Shown one piece after another: positions 27,972-36,316 of a stretch of 64,000 nucleotides of DNA. The position numbers were made by a program, and so were the translations under genes. The stretch is from contig DOPM01000057.1 in assembly GCA_003513495.1 (NCBI GenBank), positions 62,001 to 126,000 on the forward strand. The letters are read 5' to 3'. Origin of the DNA: Desulfosporosinus sp. (GTDB lineage: Bacteria > Bacillota > Desulfitobacteriia > Desulfitobacteriales > Desulfitobacteriaceae). Within the stretch, counting starts at the first letter, position 1; each line of letters opens with the position of its first letter. The notes under the pieces are model-generated. The model saw only the letters and a program-made list of their open reading frames with translations. It did no database searches and was not told where the DNA came from.

Positions 27972-30065
27972 CTAATCTTTATCTTTTCCCTTATCTTTTC
28001 CTTTGCCTTTTTCTTTGTCTTCGTCTTCGTTGTCAAACTGATCCTCATATCGTGATTGAGGATAAAAATTCTCTTTGTACCACTTGTATAGTTTATTGGA
28101 AAATTTATTTTGCTCAATATATTCCTGGGGAATTTCGAAGGGAACAATTGGGGTGGATTCTAGGGCTCGAGATAATATTTCCTTGAATACGACAGCTGGT
28201 TCAGATCCTCCTGAAGTTGTAAGGTAGTGATTGCGATCTGTGTTATCATACCCCATCCAAACCGCTGCCGTAAGTTCCGGTGTATACCCAACAAACCAAA
28301 CATCTTTAACCCCTTTGCTGATACCTTTGAATTCCTCGGTATGGGGAAGCTCGACGGAACCAGTTTTACCCGCTGTCGGTCGAGAGAGATAGGCATTTTC
28401 CCCGGTTCCATTGATGACTACGTCTTGTAACATGAGGGTCATCATATAGGCTACGCTTGGAGTGGTCACTTGAACTGCTTCTGGTTGTGCTTGAAAAATT
28501 ACCGTACCATCTTTGGTGGTTATCTTACTGATGGCATAGGCCTTATTCATAATCCCTAGATTGGCAAACATTCCATAAGCTTGTGCCATTTGCAGCGGGG
28601 TGACCCCTTTGGAAAGACCCCCGAGGGCTAAACTGAGGGTATGATCCTCTTCTTCTAAAGGAATTCCGCTGCGTTGAGTGAAGTCAACCCCACTAGCGAT
28701 TCCAATTTCGTTCAATAACCAAACTGCAGGAATATTCCAAGAATGACGAACAGCCTCTTGCATGGTTATATATCCCCGATGTTGGTTGTCATAATTCTTG
28801 GGAGCATATCCATTAATATTTAGCGGATGATCACTGACCATGGAATCCGGAGAATAGCCCTTTTCTAAGGCTGGGCCATAAACCGAAAATGGTTTTAAAG
28901 AAGAACCAGGTTGACGCTCGAGTTGGGTCGAGGTTGCATGATTCAAGCCACGGTATACTCTCTCCCCTCGATATCCTACTAATCCCCTGATACCTCCTGT
29001 TGTGTGGTCTATAATCACTACTCCGCTTTGAACAATTTGGTCGCGCGTTCCTTTGGGGAAATAATGGCTTTCCTCGTAGACATCTTCGGCTGCTTTTTGT
29101 ACCAAAGGGTCCATCTGAGTATATATCTGAAGACCTCCATTTAAGATTTGTTCTTCTGTAAAGCCAATACGATCAATGGCTTCTTCTATGACATAATCAA
29201 CATAGGGGGCATATTGACCTGAAAGATTCTTTAGAGACCCTTTTCTCAGAGTGATCGGTTGAACAACTGCTGTTTCGTATTCGGCAGCAGTTATATAATT
29301 CTGTTCTTTCATCAAGGTAAGTACCAGATTTCTTCGCTCTAACGACTTTTCTTTATTGCTGAGGGGGGAATAAATAGTAGGTGCTTTGAGCAAACCAGCG
29401 AGCAAAGCGGATTCTTCTAAGGTTAGCTGCTCAGAATCTTTACCGAAATAGACTTGAGCTGCATTTTGCAGCCCCCAACGCCCTTCGCCAAAATAAATTT
29501 GATTAAGGTAGGCGACTAAAATTTCATCCTTATTAAGAACCGCCTCGATTTTTAAGGCATAGGCAGCTTCCTTGAGTTTTCGAGCAAGGGTTTTATCCGA
29601 AGCTAAAAAAAGATTTTTAGCTAATTGCTGGGTGATCGTGCTTCCCCCTTCAGAAAAATCGCCAGATATCACATCTCTATATAAAGCCCGGGAGATAGAG
29701 CGAAGATCGACCCCTTTATGCTCATAATAACGACGGTCTTCTACCGCAATAATAGCATTCTTCATGAAGAGCGGAATTTGCTGGTCAGTAATAGGTTCTA
29801 TTCTTGAGGATGATAGTTGAGAAACCCGGTTACCTTTTTGGTCGTAAAGATAAGAGGGATGAGCCAGAGGAGTTTGTAGTTTACTTATATCTAATGAGGA
29901 AATGTAAATGGTGATTCCTCCGGTGGTCAAAATGATTAAGACTAATAAGATAATGCTTAATCGACTCCAAAGTTTAGGAAGTGCACCCGTTTTTGATTTT
30001 TGGAGTTGAAGTAAACTCGGTTTTTCCAACTGGGATTCCTTCTTTCTATCTGAGTCTTCGTACAT
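27972..30065 (-). CDS. Class A penicillin-binding protein (PBP1A-type)
   Basis: This 697-residue bifunctional peptidoglycan synthase has an N-terminal membrane helix (about 37-57), a GT51 glycosyltransferase domain with AVEDRRYYEHKG and EGGSTITQQLAKN, and a transpeptidase domain with S388-x-x-K391 (GSSLKPF) and KTGS. It makes glycan strands and cross-links them outside the membrane. The C-terminus ends in a low-complexity, highly charged Asp/Glu/Lys/Gly tail of about 20 residues. The ATG at 30065 has no strong ribosome binding site. It is upstream of ytxJ by about 80 bp. Confidence 0.95.
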   Translation of the reverse strand: MYEDSDRKKESQLEKPSLLQLQKSKTGALPKLWSRLSIILLVLIILTTGGITIYISSLDISKLQTPLAHPSYLYDQKGNRVSQLSSSRIEPITDQQIPLFMKNAIIAVEDRRYYEHKGVDLRSISRALYRDVISGDFSEGGSTITQQLAKNLFLASDKTLARKLKEAAYALKIEAVLNKDEILVAYLNQIYFGEGRWGLQNAAQVYFGKDSEQLTLEESALLAGLLKAPTIYSPLSNKEKSLERRNLVLTLMKEQNYITAAEYETAVVQPITLRKGSLKNLSGQYAPYVDYVIEEAIDRIGFTEEQILNGGLQIYTQMDPLVQKAAEDVYEESHYFPKGTRDQIVQSGVVIIDHTTGGIRGLVGYRGERVYRGLNHATSTQLERQPGSSLKPFSVYGPALEKGYSPDSMVSDHPLNINGYAPKNYDNQHRGYITMQEAVRHSWNIPAVWLLNEIGIASGVDFTQRSGIPLEEEDHTLSLALGGLSKGVTPLQMAQAYGMFANLGIMNKAYAISKITTKDGTVIFQAQPEAVQVTTPSVAYMMTLMLQDVVINGTGENAYLSRPTAGKTGSVELPHTEEFKGISKGVKDVWFVGYTPELTAAVWMGYDNTDRNHYLTTSGGSEPAVVFKEILSRALESTPIVPFEIPQEYIEQNKFSNKLYKWYKENFYPQSRYEDQFDNEDEDKEKGKGKDKGKDKD

Positions 30066-30140
30066 AAAGATATAAACCTTGCTATTATTGTACCACAGTG
30101 GATCACCAAAACAGTAACAACAATTGTTTTAGAGTCTAAA

Positions 30141-30184
30141 AGCAAGAGCCTTTTAGTCACCTTGAGGTGAGTAAAAGGCTTTGC
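30141..30184 (-). terminator. Terminator of the second EamA gene
   Basis: A long stem pairs AGCAA-AGCCTTTTA-TCACCT with its complement around a short loop, about 40 bp past the transporter's stop codon. Confidence 0.8.
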
Positions 30185-30224
30185 TAAATCTTCGGTAAAA
30201 ATACTGTGTCCTAGAGAAACCTCT

Positions 30225-31142
30225 CTAATTAGTTGAGGAATTTAACTGCTGGATTATTTTCGGAGCGGGAGATAGAACGGCTAAAATCCCTCCTATGACG
30301 ACAAAAATCCCACCTACTGTTTGCATAAGAGTAAGATGTTCATTAAATATGAGAACGGCTAGAACAACCGTCATCACGGGTTCAGTCATACTTATAATTG
30401 ACGCAGATGTGGCGCCTATACGCTTGATACCTTGAAAAAATGTCAGCATTCCGATTATTGTTGAGAACAGAATAATTCCACCAATTCCCATCCAGGTGCC
30501 CCAAGAAAGATTCCAAGTCGAACCACCGATTGGCAATCCGATAACCCCATAGGTAAGTGCAGCAGACGTGGAAATAATTGTCGTACTAACTAAAGGGGTT
30601 GTTGTTTCCAAGACTTTATTTCCTATCAATATATAAATCGCATAAACAAAGGCCGCTCCAAGGGCAAGCATAACTCCAACATAATTAATTCCATTAAAGG
30701 CCAATCCTAGAACTAAAACTAAGCCAAAGGTTGATAATATCAAGCCAATAAGTTTATAAATAGAGAACTTCTCTTGTTTCGTCAAAACCGCTAATACTGT
30801 GACAATTACAGGATAAGCATACAATAGTAACGCAGCTAAGGAGGCGGGAATGAATAGGACCGATGATATGTAAAGACCGGCCATCATAGAATATCCAACT
30901 CCACCCATGCCCCATAATACAAGCCAGGTTTTTAAAGGCAATCGTGGAAATCCTTCTCGGCTAATAATGATCGCCCAGAAAATAAGTGCTGCAATGGTAA
31001 ATCTAAGAAATAAAACTGTAGAGAGACTAGCGCCTCCCACGAAGACTACTTTCCCTAAAATCGGATAAAAACTAAACCCCAAGGTGGAAATAAGGACTAA
31101 AAGTACGGCAAATCCAGTAGAATCTTTGTTAAGCTTACTCAT
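30225..31142 (-). CDS. EamA/DMT-family transporter
   Basis: The 305-residue membrane protein shows ten predicted helices in two EamA repeats and is only distantly similar to the one at 23338-24276. Substrate is unknown. GGGAG lies seven bases before ATG at 31142. It is preceded by a 390-bp gap with an intergenic repeat and followed by its own terminator, so it is likely monocistronic. Confidence 0.88.
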   Translation of the reverse strand: MSKLNKDSTGFAVLLVLISTLGFSFYPILGKVVFVGGASLSTVLFLRFTIAALIFWAIIISREGFPRLPLKTWLVLWGMGGVGYSMMAGLYISSVLFIPASLAALLLYAYPVIVTVLAVLTKQEKFSIYKLIGLILSTFGLVLVLGLAFNGINYVGVMLALGAAFVYAIYILIGNKVLETTTPLVSTTIISTSAALTYGVIGLPIGGSTWNLSWGTWMGIGGIILFSTIIGMLTFFQGIKRIGATSASIISMTEPVMTVVLAVLIFNEHLTLMQTVGGIFVVIGGILAVLSPAPKIIQQLNSSTN

Positions 31143-31294
31143 TGATTTTCTCCCGCAGCAACGCTATTAAATTTTTTATGTGAATCATTTCATTAACTCC
31201 TCTTTGAGATCATGATTATTATATTATCTAGGATAGAAGAATTTCTGTCAATAAATTCTTACTAACGTAAAGCCCTTAAACTAAGTTTGGTTAA

Positions 31295-31355
31295 TGTCAA
31301 CCTGAGCGTTAGCGAAGGATCTAGATCCTTCAGTCGTCCCTCCTTCAGGATGACA
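31295..31355. repeat. Palindromic intergenic repeat, copy 2
   Basis: Core palindrome around GGATCTAGATCC. Similarity to copy 5 extends on both sides to about 31282-31380, including a shared TTGCTTTCATAGCA tail, so the mobile unit is about 100 bp. Confidence 0.85.
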
Positions 31356-31485
31356 CAGCGCTAATGTTGCTTTCATAGCAATGAAACAGTGCCTAAGTTG
31401 CTTTCATGCAATGACAAAAGCGCACTATAGTTTTCAATTCATCAATGGTGTAGCTCAGCGGCATGGGTGCTGTCTAGTATGAGAA

Positions 31486-31510
31486 GGGATCAGGCCGAGA
31501 GCCTGATCCC
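31486..31510 (-). terminator. Terminator of the SsuA/NMT1-like gene
   Basis: A perfect 10-bp GC-rich stem with a 5-base loop lies 21 bp past the stop codon; the T-run on the minus strand is weak (TTCTCAT). Confidence 0.7.
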
Positions 31511-31531
31511 TAATGTTCAACGGTTAACGAT

Positions 31532-32545
31532 TTACTTGATCGTCTTTATTGCGTTTTCTCCAAATTTAGTTGTTACTACCTTTTCATAAGGCGCGGTCTT
31601 ATTAAGTTCTCCTGCATCCTTCATGATTTGTTGCAGAAGATAGAAATCGTTTTGGGTTAGAACCGGATCCTTCTTCCAAGAGTTCTGTTCCTTGTAACGC
31701 TTTACTGCACTGACGAGAATTTGATCGTTTTCATCCGGAAATTGAAGTTTAATAGCCATGGCAATTTCCTCAGGCGAATGACTTGCTACCCATTGCTGGC
31801 CTTTATAAACCGCATTCGTAAACTTCTGAATAAGCTCCGGATTTTTTTCAATCATACTCTTTTTAGCGAAATAAGCTGTATAGGGAATCTCGCCGCTATC
31901 CTTACCTAGGGAAGCTACGATATATGCCTTACCTTCTTTTTCCATGCTGGATGCCGTAGGTTCAAAGATAATCACATAATCCCCTTGTCCTCCAAGGAAG
32001 GCACCTGGCATAGCAGCAAATTGCATTGTGGTATCGATAGAGACATCTTTTCCAACCGTGAGACCGTTTTTACTCAACACATACTGCAGGACAATTGCGG
32101 GCATTCCGCCCTTACGTCCGCCAATAACATCTTTACCTTTTAGATCGCTCCATTGAAAATCAGGATCAGGGGTTCTACCCATCAGAAAGGTTCCATCTCC
32201 ATTGGTCAGTTGTGCAAAGACGACAGCGTTGTCCTCTTTGCCTTCGTTGTAGACATAAACACTCGCCTCAGGGCCGGCAAAACCTATGTCAGCTTGGCCC
32301 GAAAGCACAGCAGTCATCACTTTATCCGCACCTTGACCATTTGTTAGTTCAACATCTAGTCCTTCTTCCTTAAAAAAGCCTTTACTTAAAGCTACATACT
32401 GTGGCGCATAAAAGATGGAATGTGTAACCTCGGACAGTTTAACCTTTGTAAGCTCGGGTTGTTGAGCAGTACAGCCTGATAACACTAAGGAAACTCCTAG
32501 AATCAGCGCAATAAGTACTAGCATAAACCTATTTTTCTTTCTCAT
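31532..32545 (-). CDS. ABC transporter substrate-binding lipoprotein (SsuA/NMT1 type)
   Basis: The 337-residue protein has a lipoprotein signal ending in LSGC (cleavage before C25) and an NMT1/SsuA-like fold, with the typical opening around IFYAPQYVALSKGFFKEEGLDVEL and GGRKGGMPAIVLQYVL. It should capture a nitrogen, sulfonate or pyrimidine-type substrate outside the membrane. It is the last gene of a three-gene importer operon after the ATPase and permease. AAGGAGG precedes the ATG. No TPP riboswitch was seen upstream of the operon, so an HMP substrate is not specifically supported. Confidence 0.9.
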   Translation of the reverse strand: MRKKNRFMLVLIALILGVSLVLSGCTAQQPELTKVKLSEVTHSIFYAPQYVALSKGFFKEEGLDVELTNGQGADKVMTAVLSGQADIGFAGPEASVYVYNEGKEDNAVVFAQLTNGDGTFLMGRTPDPDFQWSDLKGKDVIGGRKGGMPAIVLQYVLSKNGLTVGKDVSIDTTMQFAAMPGAFLGGQGDYVIIFEPTASSMEKEGKAYIVASLGKDSGEIPYTAYFAKKSMIEKNPELIQKFTNAVYKGQQWVASHSPEEIAMAIKLQFPDENDQILVSAVKRYKEQNSWKKDPVLTQNDFYLLQQIMKDAGELNKTAPYEKVVTTKFGENAIKTIK

Positions 32546-32610
32546 TATGAGGATCCTCCTTCTTTTGGTGAATATATTTCACATATCACATATTACTGGA
32601 AAGTAGCTTC

Positions 32611-33453
32611 TTAAAACTTATTTTTCACGAGTACCTTTTCAAGGTAAACCACCCCCTGGTACATAACAGTCGCTGCCACACCCAAGATGATGACACTAGT
32701 CATAACTAGGTCCAATTTGAAAACTTGCCCTCCGTATACAATGAGATAGCCCAACCCGGCTTTAGATACTAAAAACTCACCTACAATAACCCCCACCCAG
32801 GATAAACCAACATTAATCTTAAGGGCATTGATAATAGTAGGGTAGGACGCAGGCAGTAGAACCTTCGTGAGAACTTGGAATTTTGTGCCGCCAAATGTTT
32901 GAACAAGCTTAATTTTTTCTTGATCTGTCGTTAGAAATCCATTTAAAACCTCTAAAACAGTGACTATAAGAGAAATGGCTAACGTCATTACGATGATGGC
33001 TGCAGGTCCTGCACCAATCCAAACTATAAAAATTGGTCCAAGGGCGATTTTTGGCAAGCTATTAAGAACGACTAAATACGGTTCCAAAACCTTACACAAA
33101 AATTCAGACCACCATAACATAATTGCAATCAACGTGCCTACTAGCGTTCCTAAAACAAAACCAACGAAGGCTTCTAAACAAGTAATTCCAATGTGGTGAA
33201 ACAGCATACCATCTTGATACAAATTAACCATTGTCGCAAAAACTCTTGAAGGTTGGCTTGTGATAAAAGGATCGACGATTTTAGCATTAGCACATAGTTC
33301 CCAAAGTAACAAGGCGATTCCGAAAATCAATAATTGTATGAGTCGAACAGATATCTTTTCCATTCGAACCTTGTGTAAGTAATCTTTGTGCTCTTGAGAA
33401 ATGTCTAAGCTTTGATCCATGTGAATGTTTCTCTTTTCCTGAAGATTAGACAT
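32611..33453 (-). CDS. ABC transporter permease (SsuC/TauC type)
   Basis: The 280-residue protein has six membrane helices and the BPD_transp_1 motif around EVLNGFLTTDQEKIKLVQTF followed by a proline-rich loop (LLPASYPTIINAL). The open frame extends to 33735 but that part is out-of-frame sequence of the ATPase gene. ATG at 33453 overlaps the ATPase stop region by eight bases, giving translational coupling; ATG at 33420 with AGGAAAAGAG upstream is the alternative. It forms an importer with the neighbouring ATPase and binding protein. Confidence 0.88.
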   Translation of the reverse strand: MSNLQEKRNIHMDQSLDISQEHKDYLHKVRMEKISVRLIQLLIFGIALLLWELCANAKIVDPFITSQPSRVFATMVNLYQDGMLFHHIGITCLEAFVGFVLGTLVGTLIAIMLWWSEFLCKVLEPYLVVLNSLPKIALGPIFIVWIGAGPAAIIVMTLAISLIVTVLEVLNGFLTTDQEKIKLVQTFGGTKFQVLTKVLLPASYPTIINALKINVGLSWVGVIVGEFLVSKAGLGYLIVYGGQVFKLDLVMTSVIILGVAATVMYQGVVYLEKVLVKNKF

Positions 33454-34219
33454 GGACATCAAGCCCCTTCCAAATCTCTTGAAAATAATATCTGAACTCT
33501 GGTGTTTCTCGAGTGGATAAGGGGGTTCTCTTATCATTGTTGAGATTGATTTCATAGATTTCTTTAACTGTACCAGGACGTTTCGATAATAGAACAACTC
33601 TGTCTGACATGCTGATACTCTCGGAAATGTCATGGGTAACCAAAAGTGCAGTTTTATTTTCTTTTTTGATAATGCTATAAATATCATCATTGACAACCAA
33701 CCTAGTTTGATAATCCAAGGCAGAAAAGGCTTCATCTAATAACAGGATTTGAGGATCCGTTACTAGCGTCCTGATAAGAGCGACTCTTTGTCTCATTCCA
33801 CCCGAAAGCTGATTGGGATATTTATCTTTGAATTCGTAAAGTCCATATGTCTTAAGGAGAGCTGCGGCGCGGTCCTTCGCCGCTTTAGTAACACTTTTTC
33901 GTATTTCAAGACCAAGCATGACATTTTGATAAATGGTCCTCCAATCAAAAAGATGATCCTTTTGTAACATGTATCCTATTTTCGGAGACGTCCCCGTGAC
34001 CTTTTCTCCAGATAATAAAACCGTTCCAGAGGTTGAGAAAATCAGCCCGGAAATAATTGATAATAGGGTGGACTTACCACAACCGCTTGGGCCAACAATA
34101 CTTACAAACTCCCCATCTCTGACTGAAAAATTAATGTTTTCCAAAGCCGTTATTTCCCCATTTAGGGATTGATATTTCATTCCAACATTCTGAACTTCTA
34201 CGACAGGTTTCAATGGCAT
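33446..34219 (-). CDS. ABC transporter ATP-binding protein (SsuB/TauB type)
   Basis: The 257-residue ATPase has Walker A GPSGCGKST, signature LSGGMRQR, Walker B LLLDEAFSALD and the H-loop LVTHDISES. It matches the nitrate/sulfonate/taurine importer group and heads the three-gene operon. ATG at 34219 is formed by the end of the GGGGGG Shine-Dalgarno run, so TTG at 34213, six bases further, may be the true start. The N-terminus of the fold (VVEVQNVGMKY) is complete with either. Confidence 0.92.
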   Translation of the reverse strand: MPLKPVVEVQNVGMKYQSLNGEITALENINFSVRDGEFVSIVGPSGCGKSTLLSIISGLIFSTSGTVLLSGEKVTGTSPKIGYMLQKDHLFDWRTIYQNVMLGLEIRKSVTKAAKDRAAALLKTYGLYEFKDKYPNQLSGGMRQRVALIRTLVTDPQILLLDEAFSALDYQTRLVVNDDIYSIIKKENKTALLVTHDISESISMSDRVVLLSKRPGTVKEIYEINLNNDKRTPLSTRETPEFRYYFQEIWKGLDVHV

Positions 34220-34324
34220 CCCCCCCTACACGCATCATTATTTTTAATAGTGTATTGGGAGGGATCTTAATCGGTGAGCAATTCGTAAATTTACCAAATC
34301 AAAAGGTGATTTGAAGAACGTAAA

Positions 34325-34370
34325 AAACTCCTGAGTCTAAGAATTTTGCAATTCTAAGACTCAGGAGTTT
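34325..34370 (-). terminator. Terminator of the PatB-like gene
   Basis: A 21-bp stem with one mismatch and a 4-base loop lies 23 bp past the aminotransferase-fold gene's stop codon, followed by TTTTTACG on the minus strand. Confidence 0.9.
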
Positions 34371-34392
34371 CATAGGATCTAATGACCATTCG

Positions 34393-35568
34393 CTAGGCCA
34401 ATTCACCAATAGCAGCTCTAATGCGTTCAAAACCTTCTTCAAGGACTGAACGAGAGCAACCAATATTTAGCCGGGCAAAACCTTCTCCGCCGGGACCGAA
34501 CTGAAAGCCAGGATTTAGACCCACTCCTGCCTTGTGTACAAGGAAGTTTTGTAATTCACGAGGTTCCATTTTTAGCTCTCGAAAATCCAACCACACTAAA
34601 TACGTTCCCTCAGGCTGAATCATCTTAATCTGTGGGAGTTCTTGGGCGAAGGATGTCTTAAGGAATTCCACGCTCTCCTTCAAATAGTGCATTAGCTGAT
34701 TCAACCAGTCTCCGCCCTCCCGATAAGCTGCTTCTAAAGCAGTTATGCCAAACACATTGGGATTATGAATCCCAGTCAAGTCGCGTGACGCTTCATAAGC
34801 TTGACGATACTCGGCGTTTGGAATGATTAAATTCGAAGTCTGTAAACCAGCTAAGTTAAATGTTTTGCTAGGTGCAGTACAAACAATCGATTGCAGGGCT
34901 AACTCTGGGGAAAGTGAAGCGAAGGGAATATGGTGATACCCTTCGTAGATAAGATCACCGTGAATTTCATCTGAAATGACTATGACCTTATGATCTAGAC
35001 AGAGCCGACCTAAACGATCAAGTTCTTCACTCTCCCAAACCCTCCCCACGGGATTATGTGGGTTGCATAAAATCATCATCTTAACACCGCTTGAAAACTT
35101 CTCTTCTAAATCCTCGAAATCCATGACATACCGCCCATGGGCGACCCTAAGTTGACTATTAACAACCTCTCGACCATTATTTTTAATCGCTTTGTAAAAG
35201 GGCGGATATACCGGGGATTGAATCAGGATTTTATCCTCAGGCTTAGTCAAACTACGTACCAATTCATTTAATGCAAAGACAACTCCTGGGCTAAATGAGA
35301 TCCAATCTCGCCGTATCTCCCAACTATGGCGATCACGCAACCAAGCAATAAGGGCCTCGTAATAACCATCCATTCCATTAGAATAACCAAATATCCCATG
35401 CTTGGCACGGTCAACCAGGGCTTCTACAACAGCTTGGGGTGCTTCAAAGTCCATGTCCGCAACCCACAAAGGCAAAACGTCCTCGCAACCAAATATCTGT
35501 TGATTAAAATCCCATTTTACTGAACAAGTCTGACGACGATCAATAATCCGATCAAAATCATAGTTCAT
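34393..35568 (-). CDS. PatB/MalY-type PLP-dependent C-S lyase
   Basis: The 391-residue fold-type I PLP enzyme matches the MalY/PatB family (cystathionine beta-lyase-like aminotransferase). It has the N-terminal LPLWVADMDFEAP motif, NPHNPVGRVW, SDEIHGDL and the PLP lysine in APSKTFNLAGLQ. Family members cleave the C-S bond of cystathionine or cysteine conjugates and some regulate gene expression. ATG at 35568, seven bases after GAGGAG, was chosen over a longer frame to 35607. It stands alone between two terminators or repeats. Confidence 0.92.
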   Translation of the reverse strand: MNYDFDRIIDRRQTCSVKWDFNQQIFGCEDVLPLWVADMDFEAPQAVVEALVDRAKHGIFGYSNGMDGYYEALIAWLRDRHSWEIRRDWISFSPGVVFALNELVRSLTKPEDKILIQSPVYPPFYKAIKNNGREVVNSQLRVAHGRYVMDFEDLEEKFSSGVKMMILCNPHNPVGRVWESEELDRLGRLCLDHKVIVISDEIHGDLIYEGYHHIPFASLSPELALQSIVCTAPSKTFNLAGLQTSNLIIPNAEYRQAYEASRDLTGIHNPNVFGITALEAAYREGGDWLNQLMHYLKESVEFLKTSFAQELPQIKMIQPEGTYLVWLDFRELKMEPRELQNFLVHKAGVGLNPGFQFGPGGEGFARLNIGCSRSVLEEGFERIRAAIGELA

Positions 35569-35601
35569 ATTGATTCTCCTCTTAAAGCAACTCAAAGGCT
35601 G

Positions 35602-35661
35602 TGTCATCCTGAAGGAGGGACGACTGAAGGATCTAGATCCTTCGCTATCGCTCAGGATGAC
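35602..35661. repeat. Palindromic intergenic repeat, copy 3
   Basis: Same core as copies 2 and 5 in the opposite orientation, with the GGATCTAGATCC centre intact. Confidence 0.85.
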
Positions 35662-35674
35662 GATCTGGGTTATG

Positions 35675-35739
35675 GCGTGTCAAAAAGGACCGTCCCCCTG
35701 ACACGTTTGGCGTGTCGCGGGGACGGTTCTTTTACACGC
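35675..35739 (-). terminator. Repeat-derived hairpin directly after the 2Fe-2S subunit gene
   Basis: The hairpin pairs GTGTAAAAGAACCGTCCCC with its near complement around a loop containing GACACG words, and abuts the stop codon of the 2Fe-2S subunit. Elements with AACCGTCCCC-type arms recur in Firmicutes genomes. It probably doubles as a terminator. Confidence 0.6.
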
Positions 35740-36198
35740 TTAATCTTGTGTAGCAGCTTCTTGAATCGCCTGCACTATTTTGTTATATCCGGTACATCGG
35801 CATAGATTACCGGCAATTGAAGTTTTAATCTCATCTTCAGTTGGATGAGGATTGACCATCAAAAGTGCCTTGGCCGACATCAACATTCCTGGTGTGCAGT
35901 AACCACATTGGATAGCGCTATTTTTAATGAAAGATTCTTGGAGTTGGTCCAATTGTCCATCCTTTTCTAAGGCTTCGATTGTGAGGATCTCCTGCCCTCT
36001 GATCTGAGGCACAAGGACTAGACAGGAATTTGCAGCTTTACCGTTCATGAGTACGGTACAAGATCCGCACTCTCCTTCACCACAACCCTCTTTAGTTCCT
36101 GTTAACCCTAATTCGTCTCTTAATAGATCAATTAACCTCATGGTCGAAGGAACATTCATATTATGTTCTTTTCCATTAATCTTAAACTCAATTTGCAT
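35740..36198 (-). CDS. 2Fe-2S subunit of a molybdenum hydroxylase (CoxS type)
   Basis: The 152-residue protein has a plant-type 2Fe-2S domain (CGEGECGSCTVLMNG plus a downstream C) and a second helical 2Fe-2S domain (CGYCTPG and CRCTGY). It relays electrons from the molybdopterin subunit encoded just upstream (36317-38566). ATG at 36198 was chosen with AGGTGG upstream; GTG at 36207 is the alternative. The FAD subunit usual in this family is missing from the locus. Confidence 0.94.
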   Translation of the reverse strand: MQIEFKINGKEHNMNVPSTMRLIDLLRDELGLTGTKEGCGEGECGSCTVLMNGKAANSCLVLVPQIRGQEILTIEALEKDGQLDQLQESFIKNSAIQCGYCTPGMLMSAKALLMVNPHPTEDEIKTSIAGNLCRCTGYNKIVQAIQEAATQD

Positions 36199-36316
36199 GA
36201 TTTCCACCTAACTCTCTGCTATTCAAGCTATTCATCCTCGTTTATGACTCTCCCCAAAACCGTGGTTCTAAGTTTTACAGACCCCTTATATGTCCATCGA
36301 ACCCCCGAATCTCGAG

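Larger units (their letters stand above)
31143..31531. other. Intergenic region with a repeat element
   Basis: The gap holds palindromic repeat copy 2 and its extension, and the terminator of the SsuA/NMT1-like gene. A phrase resembling the start of a tRNA (about 31446-31465) has no matching 3' half. No gene was found. Confidence 0.6.

Noticed and set aside
31446..31475. tRNA-like opening (GTGTAGCTCAGC)
   Set aside because: No anticodon arm, T-arm or acceptor partner follows, so no tRNA can form.
32611..33735. Long open frame suggesting a 374-residue permease
   Set aside because: The part above 33453 is the ATPase gene read in another frame; the permease fold needs only the shorter version.
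34220..34320. TPP riboswitch before the NMT1-type importer
   Set aside because: Neither the CTGAGA nor the ACCTGA-type core words are present.
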